Shown: piece by piece, positions 1 to 7,243 of the stretch
How positions within the stretch are numbered: position 1 is the stretch's first letter
How the letters are laid out: each line of letters begins with the position of its first letter
Assembly: GCA_943788115.1 (NCBI GenBank)
Contig: CALSPA010000005.1
Coordinates: forward strand, 124,001-188,000
DNA: 64,000 nt
DNA from: an uncultured Flavobacteriales bacterium
GTDB taxonomy: Bacteria > Bacteroidota > Bacteroidia > Flavobacteriales_D > Parvicellaceae
Direction: 5' to 3'
Translations under genes and position numbers: made by a program
Notes under the pieces: generated by a model
Databases searched by the model: none
Told to the model about the DNA's origin: nothing
The model's input: the letters and a program-made list of their open reading frames with translations, nothing else

Positions 1-617
1 TAGATTCTCACGGTATGACAGCTTTTGCCATTGAGAGAGGCACCCCGGGGTTTTCTGGAGGTAAAAAAGAAGATAAACTAGGAATGAGAGCTTCTGAAAC
101 TGCAGAGGTTATTTTTGATAATTGTAGAGTTCATAAGGACAACATTCTTGGAAAGGTTGGTGAAGGTTTTATTCAATCTATGAAGATTTTAGATGGCGGA
201 AGAATTTCAATAGGTGCTTTAGGGTTAGGTATTGCTGAAGGAGCTTTAGAAGCGTCAATTAACTATGCTAATGAGCGGGAGCAATTTGGTCGTCCGATTA
301 GTTCTTTTCAGGGGATTTCATTTAAGTTAGCTGATATGGCAACAGAAATTGAAGCGTCTAAATTATTGCTTTATCAAGCAGCAGATAAAATAATGAAAGG
401 TTTGCCCGTTAATAAATTATCAGCAATGGCTAAATATAAAGCATCTGAAGTTGGCGTAATGGCATCTACAGAAGCAGTACAAATTTTCGGTGGTTATGGT
501 TATATTAAGGATTTTCCTGTGGAGAAATTTTACAGAGATTCTAAATTGTGTACTATTGGAGAAGGTACTTCAGAAATACAAAAATTGGTTATTTCTAGAG
601 AGTTATTAAAAAAATAA
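1..617 (+). CDS. Acyl-CoA dehydrogenase, C-terminal part (cut by window edge)
   Basis: This is the C-terminal 204 or so residues of a flavin-dependent acyl-CoA dehydrogenase, which oxidises acyl-CoA to trans-2-enoyl-CoA and passes electrons to ETF. The frame is already open at the window start (DSHGMTAFAIERG). Family landmarks are the middle beta domain, the helical C-domain with EREQFGRPISSFQ, EAVQIFGGYGY, and the GEGTSEIQ segment that carries the usual catalytic glutamate. The usual length is about 380 residues, so roughly the first 175 are missing to the left. It ends 75 bases before rpsU on the same strand. The substrate chain length cannot be told from this part. Confidence 0.93.
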   Translation, partial: DSHGMTAFAIERGTPGFSGGKKEDKLGMRASETAEVIFDNCRVHKDNILGKVGEGFIQSMKILDGGRISIGALGLGIAEGALEASINYANEREQFGRPISSFQGISFKLADMATEIEASKLLLYQAADKIMKGLPVNKLSAMAKYKASEVGVMASTEAVQIFGGYGYIKDFPVEKFYRDSKLCTIGEGTSEIQKLVISRELLKK

Positions 618-623
618 TCAAAT

Positions 624-657
624 TTTGTTTTTTAGTTTTAAAAAAAAAATATCTTTG
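624..657 (+). promoter_or_regulatory. Bacteroidota-type promoter for rpsU
   Basis: A TTTG at 624-627 and TATCTTTG at 650-657 match the Bacteroidota -33/-7 pattern (TTTG ... TAnnTTTG) with a 22-base gap. Transcription would start just downstream, about 30 bases before the rpsU ATG. It lies right after the acyl-CoA dehydrogenase stop, so rpsU need not depend on read-through. Confidence 0.65.
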
Positions 658-692
658 CACACCTTAAATAATATTAAATAAACGCATACAAC

Positions 693-881
693 ATGTTACA
701 AATTCCGGTTAAAGAAGGCGAATCTATCGAAAGAGCTCTTAAAAAGTATAAAAAGAAGTTCGAAAAAACGGGTGTACTTAAGCAATTAAGAGAAAGAAAA
801 CAATACATTAAGAAATCTGTTATCAGAAGACAGCAGGTTATCAAAGCTGAGTATGTTGAAAGAATGCTTTCAGAAGAATAA
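693..881 (+). CDS. rpsU: 30S ribosomal protein S21
   Basis: This is a 62-residue basic protein of the small ribosomal subunit, the usual length for S21. The N-terminus MLQIPVKEGESIERALKKYK and the run of Lys/Arg (LRERKQYIKKS, RRQQVIK) are typical of Bacteroidota S21, which sits near the 16S rRNA 3' end. It has its own promoter upstream and a hairpin terminator directly downstream. S21 followed by a Xer recombinase is a common arrangement in Flavobacteriales. Confidence 0.96.
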   Translation: MLQIPVKEGESIERALKKYKKKFEKTGVLKQLRERKQYIKKSVIRRQQVIKAEYVERMLSEE

Positions 882-901
882 CTTTTTTAAATATATTTCG
901 T

Positions 902-936
902 AAAGGGAGTTGAGTTTATCTTCTCCCTTTTTTTTT
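902..936 (+). terminator. Intrinsic terminator of rpsU
   Basis: AAAGGGAG (902-909) pairs with CTCCCTTT (923-930) around a 13-base loop and runs into a long T tract. The last T's are also the first bases of the presumed TTG start codon of xerC at 935, so the terminator tail and the next coding region overlap. Confidence 0.8.
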
Positions 937-1822
937 GGAAAAAAATCAAGAAAATATCAACCAATTTATCCACTATTTAAAGGTGGAAAAAAGGTATTCA
1001 GAGAATACGCTTACGGCATATTCAAAGGATTTACAACAATTTTCATTGTTTCTATTAAAACAGTTTGATTTTACGTTTAAAGACGCCAAGCATCTTCACG
1101 TAAGATCATTTATGGTTGAACTAATGAACGATAAAATTTCAAATCGATCAGTTTGCAGAAAATTAAGTGCATTGAAATCCTTGTATAAATTTTTAATAAA
1201 AAAAGGTGAAGTAGAATTTTCCCCTTTAGCAAATATTCAGCTTCCTAAAATTCAGAAAAAGCTACCATCCTTTATAAAGGAAAAAGAAATTTTAGAACTA
1301 AATGATAGAGGTATTTATTCAGAAGATTTTTTTGGTTTAAGAGATTACGTTTTAGTTCGGCTATTTTACCAAACAGGAATGCGTCTTTCAGAACTTACTG
1401 GATTAAAAGATGTTGATGTTTCTAATGATGTAATAAAAGTTATTGGTAAGAGAAATAAGGAAAGAATGATTCCAATTAGTAGTAATCTATCTACAATATT
1501 AAAAGATTATAAAGATTTAAAAAACAAACAATTTCCTAATTCTTCAATTACTTTTATTGTTTCTGACAAAGGAGATAAAGTGTATGAAAAATTTGTTTAT
1601 AGAAAAGTTAATTATTACATTGGTAAAGTGTCTAGTTTAGAGAAAAAGAGTCCGCATGTCTTAAGACATACATTTGCTACTCACATGCTAAACAATGGTG
1701 CTGATTTAAATGCCATTAAGGAGATTTTAGGCCATGAAAACCTCTCTGCTACACAAGTTTATACGCATAACTCATTTGAGAAATTAAAAAATATTCACCA
1801 ACAAGCCCACCCTCGTGGCTAA
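935..1822 (+). CDS. xerC: Tyrosine recombinase XerC/XerD family
   Basis: This is a site-specific tyrosine recombinase of 295 residues, the normal size for the chromosome-dimer-resolving Xer proteins. The N-terminal SAM-like core-binding domain covers about residues 5-95, with RYSENTLTAYSKDL. The catalytic domain shows the expected set: Arg in TGMRLSEL, Lys near GKRNKER, HVLRH, the LGHENLSATQ histidine, and Tyr in VYTHNS. No ATG lies early enough, and the upstream in-frame stop is at 911-913, so TTG at 935 is the best start even though it falls in the rpsU terminator tail. Position next to rpsU argues for the housekeeping enzyme rather than an element integrase. XerC versus XerD cannot be settled here. 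Confidence 0.85.
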   Translation: MEKNQENINQFIHYLKVEKRYSENTLTAYSKDLQQFSLFLLKQFDFTFKDAKHLHVRSFMVELMNDKISNRSVCRKLSALKSLYKFLIKKGEVEFSPLANIQLPKIQKKLPSFIKEKEILELNDRGIYSEDFFGLRDYVLVRLFYQTGMRLSELTGLKDVDVSNDVIKVIGKRNKERMIPISSNLSTILKDYKDLKNKQFPNSSITFIVSDKGDKVYEKFVYRKVNYYIGKVSSLEKKSPHVLRHTFATHMLNNGADLNAIKEILGHENLSATQVYTHNSFEKLKNIHQQAHPRG

Positions 1823-1836
1823 TAAAACATATATAT

Positions 1837-2152
1837 ATGCATGTACAAGTTCAAGCTATCCAATTTTCATGCCGATCAAAAGCTATTCGATTTCATGTAA
1901 GTCAAAGACTTATCTAAACTCAATTTATTTTTTGGACCAATATTCTTGGTTCTGAGGTTTTTTTAAAGGCTAGATTAGGGCTGATTCAAACTTAAATAAT
2001 AAGCTTGTTGAAATTAAAGCTTAACATTCCTGGCAAAGAGCTTTTTGCTAAGAAAGCAGTCCAGAATCCTTCGAAGAGGCTACGGATGAGGCTAGTTGAT
2101 GCTCTTAAGACGTCAGATCAATAAGCACAAAGGAAAACACTTAGTTCAATAG
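1837..2152 (+). pseudogene. hpf: Ribosome hibernation factor HPF/RaiA, multiply frameshifted
   Basis: No intact frame exists, but reading across frames recovers a long stretch of HPF/RaiA: MHVQVQAIQF (1837-1866), HADQKLFDFM (1868-1897), then KDLSKLNLFF, LGSEVFLKARLG, DSNLNNKLVEIK, KLNIPGKELFAKK, FEEATDEA, VDAL and RRQINKHKGKHLVQ ending at TAG 2150-2152. That is about 100 residues, the usual short-HPF length, in the usual place after xerC. At least seven single-base shifts (near 1867, 1930, 1979, 2017, 2055-2070, 2094, 2108) and one in-frame TAA (1898) interrupt it. Amino acids between the breaks look conserved, which favours poor sequence quality over old decay, but true loss is possible. Confidence 0.75.
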
Positions 2153-2207
2153 TAAAAACTAATTTCATCTTTCCTCACTGTGTATAGATATACTGATATT
2201 CTTTTTA

Positions 2208-2215
2208 TACATTTG
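2208..2215 (+). promoter_or_regulatory. Candidate -7 element for the tRNA cluster
   Basis: TACATTTG followed by CACAC matches the Bacteroidota -7 box and lies about 55 bases before the first tRNA. No convincing TTTG at the -33 position is seen, so the call rests on one element. Confidence 0.45.
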
Positions 2216-2268
2216 CACACCTTTTCTGAAAGCAAAGGTCTTTTTTTTTGTTGAAATTTTCAATAAAA

Positions 2269-2342
2269 GCCGATGTAGCTCAGCTGGCTAGAGCAGCTGA
2301 TTTGTAATCAGCAGGTCGTGGGTTCGAGTCCCTCCATCGGCT
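2269..2342 (+). tRNA. tRNA-Thr (TGT)
   Basis: The cloverleaf closes with acceptor arms GCCGATG/CATCGGC. The anticodon stem-loop CTGAT-TTGTAAT-CAG places TGT at the anticodon. The T loop GTTCGAGTC is canonical. The 3' CCA is not encoded. Confidence 0.95.
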
Positions 2343-2369
2343 CTTGAAAGTTCTTTAAATATTAAGTTC

Positions 2370-2451
2370 GGGGAGATACTCAAGCGGCCAACGAGGTCAG
2401 ACTGTAAATCTGATGGTTTCACCTTCGCAGGTTCGAATCCTGCTCTCCCCA
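2370..2451 (+). tRNA. tRNA-Tyr (GTA)
   Basis: Acceptor GGGGAGA pairs with TCTCCCC. The anticodon loop in GACTGTAAATC gives GTA. The long variable arm (about 82 bases in total) marks a class II tRNA, as expected for bacterial tRNA-Tyr. It lies 27 bases after tRNA-Thr. Confidence 0.95.
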
Positions 2452-2508
2452 CCTATCCATCCTATCGGCTAATATAATGATAAGTGTATGTTTCTAAAAT
2501 AAAAGCAT

Positions 2509-2516
2509 TACATTTG
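2509..2516 (+). promoter_or_regulatory. Candidate -7 element before tRNA-Gly
   Basis: TACATTTG ends 13 bases before tRNA-Gly, the position expected for a tRNA promoter in Bacteroidota. The -33 element is not clear (only a weak TGTTT near 2489). Confidence 0.45.
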
Positions 2517-2529
2517 TCGTCCGAAAAAA

Positions 2530-2602
2530 GCGGGAGTAGCTCAGTTGGTAGAGCATCAGCCTTCCAAGCTGAGGGTCGCGAGTTCGAATCTCGTCTCCCG
2601 CT
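2530..2602 (+). tRNA. tRNA-Gly (TCC)
   Basis: Acceptor GCGGGAG pairs with CTCCCGC. The anticodon stem-loop CAGCC-TTCCAAG-CTG gives TCC. The T arm is GAGTTCGAATCTC. The 3' CCA is not encoded. Confidence 0.95.
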
Positions 2603-2674
2603 CAAAATTTTTGAAGCTTTGATAATTTAATATTATCACCGCTTCTTTTTTGAGTATCATTTGGTTATATATTA

Positions 2675-2746
2675 GCCGATGTAGCTCAGGGGTAGAGCGC
2701 TTCCTTGGTAAGGAAGAGGTCACGGGTTCAACTCCCGTCATTGGCT
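2675..2746 (+). tRNA. tRNA-Thr (GGT)
   Basis: Acceptor GCCGATG pairs with CATTGGC with one G-T pair. The anticodon stem CTTCC/GGAAG encloses TTGGTAA, so the anticodon is GGT. With the TGT isoacceptor upstream, two Thr tRNAs precede tuf. Confidence 0.95.
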
Positions 2747-2827
2747 CCAAAACAATGAACAAATTGAAAATGAATTAAATAGTAATAAATAAAAACAAAG
2801 AATAACAATTAATTAAACATCTAGGAT

Positions 2828-4012
2828 ATGGCTAAAGCAAATTTTGAACGTACAAAACCCCATGTTAACGTTGGTACTATTGGACACGTTGATCATGGTA
2901 AAACCAACATTAACAGCTGCAATCTCAAAAGTTCTTTCTGATGCTGGTACTGGCTGAGCAAGCTAGATTTCGATCAGATTGATAATGCACCTGAAGAAAA
3001 AGAAAGAGGTATTACAATTAATACTGCTCACATTGAATATGAAACAGAAGCGCGTCATTATGCTCACGTTGACTGTCCAGGTCACGCTGATTATGTAAAG
3101 AACATGGTTACTGGTGCTGCTCAAATGGATGGTGCTATATTGGTTTGTGCTGCTACAGATGGTCCTATGCCTCAAACTAGAGAGCATATCCTTTTAGCTA
3201 GACAGGTAAATGTACCTAGATGTGTTGTTTTTATGAATAAAGTGGATTTAGTAGATGATGAAGAATTACTAGAGCTAGTTGAAATGGAATTATCTGAATT
3301 ATTAGACTCTTATGGTTATAATGATACTCCAATTTTACAAGGTTCTGCTCTTGCTGCATTAAATGGCGAGCAATCTGGTGTTGATTCAGTAATGAAATTA
3401 ATGGAAACTGTTGATTCTTGGATTGAGACTCCAGAAAGAGACACTGATAAACCATTTTTGATGTCTGTTGAAGATGTATTCTCAATTACTGGTCGTGGTA
3501 CTGTTGCAACTGGTGCAATTGAGACTGGTATCATAAGAACTGGTGATGCTGTTGAAATCGTTGGTTTGAGTGAAGCTCCTATGGCTTCAACTGTAACGGG
3601 TGTTGAAATGTTTAGAAAAATATTAGATGAAGGTAGAGCTGGTGAAAACTGTGGTCTTCTTTTAAGAGGTATTGAGAAAGAACAAATTAAAAGAGGAATG
3701 GTAATAGCTAAGCCGTCTTCTATTACTCCTCATGCTAAATTTAAAGCTGAGGTTTATATTCTTAAAAAAGAAGAAGGTGGAAGACACACTCCATTTCATA
3801 ATAAGTACAGACCGCAATTCTATTTCAGAACTTTAGATGTAACTGGAACTATTATGTTGGAATCTGGAAGAGAAATGGTAATGCCTGGTGATAATGTAAC
3901 TATTGAGGTTGATTTGATTACAGGTGTTGCAATGGCTAAAGGACTTCGTTTTGCTATTCGTGAGGGTGGTAGAACTGTAGGTGCTGGTCAAGTAACTGAA
4001 ATATTAGATTAA
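2828..4012 (+). CDS. tuf: Elongation factor Tu, frameshifted near the N-terminus
   Basis: EF-Tu is the GTPase that brings aminoacyl-tRNA to the ribosome. The start [26 protein letters not shown] contains the G1 loop. After it come [31 protein letters not shown], the [14 protein letters not shown]3 region, the FMNKVD G4 motif, and domains 2 and 3 ending [10 protein letters not shown]. Total span fits the usual 395 residues. Extra or missing bases near 2903, 2950 and 2968 break the frame (stop at about 2938) but cancel out, so the frame after about 2972 equals the starting frame. All functional motifs are otherwise intact, so I infer sequence error. It lies between a tRNA cluster and tRNA-Trp, the standard Flavobacteriales arrangement. 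Confidence 0.93.
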
Positions 4013-4036
4013 TAGTCTAAAAAAAATACGTAATTG

Positions 4037-4079
4037 GTGAATAAAGGTGCTCAAATTTGGGTCACCTTTATTCGCGTTT
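4037..4079 (+). terminator. Hairpin after tuf
   Basis: GTGAATAAAGGTG (4037-4049) pairs almost perfectly with CACCTTTATTCGC (4063-4075), followed by GTTTTA and then tRNA-Trp at 4081. The stem is strong but the T tract is short. It could be a partial terminator or a processing stem that frees the tRNA. Confidence 0.6.
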
Positions 4080-4080
4080 T

Positions 4081-4153
4081 ACGGGTGTAGCTCAGCTGGC
4101 AGAGCACTGGTCTCCAAAACCAGGTGTCGGGAGTTCGAATCTCTCCACCCGTG
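4081..4153 (+). tRNA. tRNA-Trp (CCA)
   Basis: Acceptor ACGGGTG pairs with CACCCGT. The anticodon stem CTGGT/ACCAG encloses CTCCAAA, giving anticodon CCA. The T arm GGAGTTCGAATCTCT is canonical. A tRNA-Trp between tuf and secE is typical for Bacteroidota. Confidence 0.95.
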
Positions 4154-4175
4154 CTTAATAATATTAAATTGAAAA

Positions 4176-4406
4176 GTGGCAGGAATTAGAACATATATTG
4201 AAGAAACTATAAATGAATTAACCAATAAAGTTTCATGGCCTACATGGGATGACTTGCAAGCTAGTTCTATTATTGTTTTGACTACAAGTATTATTTTATC
4301 GTTAATTATTTGGTTAATGGACTATGCCTTTGGTATTTGGTCAGTTCCTGAAGGGGAATTTGGCTGGAAAGGTTTGTTAGGTTTTATTTATGACTGGATA
4401 TCTTAA
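4176..4406 (+). CDS. secE: Preprotein translocase subunit SecE
   Basis: This is a 76-residue inner-membrane subunit of the SecYEG channel. An amphipathic N-terminal part with the family signature ELTNKVSWPTWDDL precedes a single membrane helix (about residues 28-48, ASSIIVLTTSIILSLIIWLM). It starts at GTG 4176; no ATG is available. It is followed after a few bases by nusG, the classical secE-nusG pair. Confidence 0.93.
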   Translation: MAGIRTYIEETINELTNKVSWPTWDDLQASSIIVLTTSIILSLIIWLMDYAFGIWSVPEGEFGWKGLLGFIYDWIS

Positions 4407-4415
4407 ATTATAGTG

Positions 4416-4967
4416 ATGGGAGAAATTAAAAAAAGATGGTATGTTATTCGTGCCATTAGCGGTAAAGAGAAGAAAGTAAAAGAATTACTTGAATTGGAAA
4501 TTGATCGACATAAGCTAAATAACTATGTAGAGCAAGTTTTGATTCCTACTGAAAAGGTTTATCAAATTAGAAAAGGTAAAAAAGTTTCCAAAGAAAGAAA
4601 TTTTTTCCCTGGTTATGTGTTAATTGAAGCAGCATTAGTTGGTGAAGTAGAGCATGTAATTAAATCCATGTCTAATGTAATAGGTTTTCTTGGAGGTGTA
4701 AAGGGTGGAGATCCATTGCCAATGAGACAATCTGAGGTAAATAGAATTTTAGGTAAAGTTGATGAATTAGCAGAGAATGACGAAGAAATGAATATTCCTT
4801 ATGTTGTTGGTGAGCCTGTTAAAGTAATTGATGGTCCTTTCAATAATTTCAATGGAATTATTGAAGAAATAAATGAAGAAAAGAAAAAATTAAAAGTTAT
4901 GGTTAAAATATTCGGGAGAAAGACTCCTTTGGAACTTAACTATATGCAAGTAGAAAAAGAAGGTTAA
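4416..4967 (+). CDS. nusG: Transcription termination/antitermination factor NusG
   Basis: NusG binds RNA polymerase and modulates pausing, Rho action and coupling to the ribosome. The N-terminal NGN domain is seen in KKRWYVIRAISGKEKKVKELL and the GYVLIEA strand. The C-terminal KOW domain appears as EPVKVIDGPFNNFNGIIEE and is followed by the usual FGRKTPLELNYMQVEK. Length is 183 residues from ATG 4416; an in-frame GTG at 4413 would add one residue. It lies 9 bases after secE and heads toward rplK. Confidence 0.95.
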   Translation: MGEIKKRWYVIRAISGKEKKVKELLELEIDRHKLNNYVEQVLIPTEKVYQIRKGKKVSKERNFFPGYVLIEAALVGEVEHVIKSMSNVIGFLGGVKGGDPLPMRQSEVNRILGKVDELAENDEEMNIPYVVGEPVKVIDGPFNNFNGIIEEINEEKKKLKVMVKIFGRKTPLELNYMQVEKEG

Positions 4968-4971
4968 AGGC

Positions 4972-5016
4972 ATTGTAAACTCATTGAATTGAATGCTTCC
5001 CGATGTAGTTTACAAT
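4972..5016 (+). promoter_or_regulatory. Leader hairpin of the rplK-rplA operon
   Basis: ATTGTAAACT (4972-4981) is a perfect inverted repeat of AGTTTACAAT (5007-5016), enclosing a 25-base loop with GAATGCTTCCCGATG. It sits 17 bases before rplK. L11-L1 operons are often controlled by L1 binding to a leader structure that copies its rRNA site. The position fits such an element, but a match to the L1 site is my inference. A simple nusG-end hairpin is the alternative. Confidence 0.5.
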
Positions 5017-5032
5017 TATTAAATAATAAACA

Positions 5033-5476
5033 ATGGCAAAAGAAGTAAGTGGATTAATTAAACTTCAAATTAGAGGAGGAGCTGCAAATCCAGCACCACC
5101 TGTAGGTCCTGCATTAGGAGCTAAAGGTGTTAATATAATGGAATTTTGTAAGCAGTTCAATGCAAGAACACAAGAGAAACCTGGTAAGATTTTACCTTGT
5201 GTTATTACAGTTTTTTCTGACAAATCTTTTGATTTTGTTATTAAGACACCACCTGCAGCGGTTCAGTTAATGGAAGCTGCTAAATTAAAAAAGGGTTCAC
5301 CAGAATCTAATAAAATTAAGGTTGGGTCAGTTACTTGGGATCAAGTAAAAACAATAGCAGAAGATAAGATGCCAGATTTAAATTGTTTCACTGTTAATTC
5401 AGCTATGAAAATGGTTGCTGGTACAGCAAGAAGCATGGGACTAAATGTGAAAGGTGCTCCACCTTGGGGTAAATAA
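5033..5476 (+). CDS. rplK: 50S ribosomal protein L11
   Basis: L11 is part of the GTPase-associated centre of the large subunit. It has the standard start [20 protein letters not shown] and the conserved [24 protein letters not shown], with the C-terminal rRNA-binding domain ending [12 protein letters not shown]. Its 147 residues are normal. It lies 20 bases before rplA and is preceded by the candidate leader hairpin. Confidence 0.97.
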   Translation: MAKEVSGLIKLQIRGGAANPAPPVGPALGAKGVNIMEFCKQFNARTQEKPGKILPCVITVFSDKSFDFVIKTPPAAVQLMEAAKLKKGSPESNKIKVGSVTWDQVKTIAEDKMPDLNCFTVNSAMKMVAGTARSMGLNVKGAPPWGK

Positions 5477-5495
5477 TCCGATAAAACAAAATAAT

Positions 5496-6188
5496 ATGGC
5501 AATCACAAAAAATAGAAAAGATGCACTTTCAAAATTTGATACTGAAAAAGTATATGATTTGGAAGAAGCTTCTCAAATTGTGAAGGATATAACAAAATTG
5601 AAATTTGACTCATCTGTTGATATTGCAGTGAGATTAGGAGTTGACCCTAAAAAAGCTAACCAAATGGTTAGAGGGACAGTTTCTCTTCCTCACGGTACAG
5701 GAAAAGATGTTAAAGTTTTAGTTCTGTGTACACCTGACAAAGAAAATGACGCAAAAGAAGCTGGTGCTGATTTTGTTGGATTGGACGAATACATCGATAA
5801 GATTAAGAATGGTTGGACTGACGTAGATGTTATCATCACTATGCCCTCAGTTATGGGTAAAGTAGGTGCGTTAGGAAGAATTCTTGGTCCTAGAGGTTTG
5901 ATGCCCAATCCTAAAACTGGTACAGTAACAATGAATATTTCTCAAGCAGTAACAGATGTTAAAGCTGGTAAAATCGATTTTAAAGTCGAGAAAAATGGAA
6001 TTATTCATGCTGCTATTGGTAAAGCTTCCTTTGAGTCAACTAAAATTGCTGAAAATGCGAAAGAATTAGTAACTGCTTTGTTGAGGTTAAAACCCTCATC
6101 ATCTAAAGGCTCTTATGTTAAAAGCATTGTGCTTTCAAGCACTATGAGTCCAGGTGTTAAAGTTGAACCTAAGTCAATTAGTATATAA
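5496..6188 (+). CDS. rplA: 50S ribosomal protein L1
   Basis: L1 forms the mobile L1 stalk near the E site and usually represses its own operon. The start [15 protein letters not shown] at 5496 was chosen because the frame opens earlier but inside rplK. The family signature appears in [23 protein letters not shown] (about residues 120-145). The length of 230 residues is standard. Confidence 0.97.
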   Translation: MAITKNRKDALSKFDTEKVYDLEEASQIVKDITKLKFDSSVDIAVRLGVDPKKANQMVRGTVSLPHGTGKDVKVLVLCTPDKENDAKEAGADFVGLDEYIDKIKNGWTDVDVIITMPSVMGKVGALGRILGPRGLMPNPKTGTVTMNISQAVTDVKAGKIDFKVEKNGIIHAAIGKASFESTKIAENAKELVTALLRLKPSSSKGSYVKSIVLSSTMSPGVKVEPKSISI

Positions 6189-6209
6189 TTAGCATAATAA
6201 ATTAATAAT

Positions 6210-6734
6210 ATGACTAAAGAAGAAAAACAGTCGCAAATTAATAGCCTAAGTGAGAAATTGGATAGTAATGGTGTAATATACATTACAGATATTTCTGAAT
6301 TAGATGCAATTGAAACAAGTTCTTTAAGAAGACAATGTTTTGCTAAAAATGTATCTCTTAGTGTTGTTAAAAACACATTGCTTAAGAAAGCAATGGAAAA
6401 TGTAAAGGGTAAAGATTTATCTGAACTATACGATGTGTTACCAGGACCAACTGCTATAATGATAGCAGATGTAGGTAACGTTCCTGCGAAATTAATTAAG
6501 GATTTTAGGAAAAAAAGTAATAGACCTATCCTTAAAGGTGCTTTTGTTGAACAAACAATTTTTGTTGGAGATGATCAGCTACAAACATTAGTAGATATCA
6601 AATCTAAAGAAGAGTTGATAGGAGAAATCATTGGATTGCTTCAATCACCAGCTAAAAATGTTATTTCAGCTTTAAGTTCAAGCAAGAATACAATCGCTGG
6701 TTTAGTTAAAACTTTATCAGAAAAAGAATCATAA
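6210..6734 (+). CDS. rplJ: 50S ribosomal protein L10
   Basis: L10 anchors L7/L12 dimers on the ribosome stalk. The protein is 174 residues, with N-terminal rRNA-binding part MTKEEKQSQINSLSEKL, SLSVVKNTLLKKAME and PGPTAIMIADVGN, and a C-terminal helix that would carry the L12 binding sites. It lies 21 bases after rplA and 43 before rplL, so it is in one transcription unit. Confidence 0.96.
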   Translation: MTKEEKQSQINSLSEKLDSNGVIYITDISELDAIETSSLRRQCFAKNVSLSVVKNTLLKKAMENVKGKDLSELYDVLPGPTAIMIADVGNVPAKLIKDFRKKSNRPILKGAFVEQTIFVGDDQLQTLVDIKSKEELIGEIIGLLQSPAKNVISALSSSKNTIAGLVKTLSEKES

Positions 6735-6777
6735 TTTATAAACAAAAAAAGAATATTTTTTATTAAAACCTAGAAAA

Positions 6778-7158
6778 ATGGCAGACGTTAAAGCTATAGC
6801 AGAAGAGTTAGTAAACTTAACTGTAAAAGAAGTAAATGAACTTGCAGAAGTTCTTAAAGAAGAATACGGTATCGAACCAGCAGCAGCAGCAGTTGCAGTA
6901 GCAGCTCCAGGTGCTGGAGGTGGTGATGGTGCAGCAGCAGAAGAAAAATCTGAATTCGATGTAATCCTTAAAGCTCCAGGCGGTTCTAAATTACAAGTTG
7001 TTAAAGCTGTAAAAGAATTAACTGGTCTTGGATTAAAAGAAGCTAAAGAGATAGTTGATAGTGCTCCTAAAGCAGTTAAAGAAGGAGTAGGAAAAGATGA
7101 AGCTGAAGGTATCAAGAAGGCTCTTGAAGAAGCTGGAGCTGAAGTAGAATTAAAATAA
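6778..7158 (+). CDS. rplL: 50S ribosomal protein L7/L12
   Basis: This is an acidic stalk protein of 126 residues that recruits translation GTPases. It has the N-terminal dimerisation part, an Ala/Gly-rich hinge (about residues 37-58, [16 protein letters not shown]) and the conserved C-domain with [20 protein letters not shown] and [13 protein letters not shown] strong hairpin separates it from rpoB. Confidence 0.97.
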   Translation: MADVKAIAEELVNLTVKEVNELAEVLKEEYGIEPAAAAVAVAAPGAGGGDGAAAEEKSEFDVILKAPGGSKLQVVKAVKELTGLGLKEAKEIVDSAPKAVKEGVGKDEAEGIKKALEEAGAEVELK

Positions 7159-7175
7159 TTCTCTCTAACCAATTT

Positions 7176-7205
7176 AAAGGTCTAAGTAAAATACTTAGAC
7201 CTTTT
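7176..7205 (+). terminator. Hairpin between rplL and rpoB (attenuator-like)
   Basis: AAAGGTCTAAGTA (7176-7188) and TACTTAGACCTTT (7192-7204) form a perfect 13-bp stem with an AAA loop. Only a short T run follows. In many bacteria an attenuator or RNase site here sets the excess of L7/L12 over RNA polymerase; the position fits that role. Confidence 0.65.
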
Positions 7206-7243
7206 ACCAGTTTTACTCTTTTAATCAACTAAAATTCAAAGCA

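Noticed and set aside
935-1822. xerC as integrase of a mobile element
   Set aside because: Length, catalytic set and position between rpsU and hpf fit the housekeeping Xer recombinase.
2556-2762. Minus-strand open frame over two tRNA genes
   Set aside because: It is translated from tRNA sequence (EPMTGVEPVTSSL, TRFELATLSL are typical tRNA read-throughs), not a protein gene.
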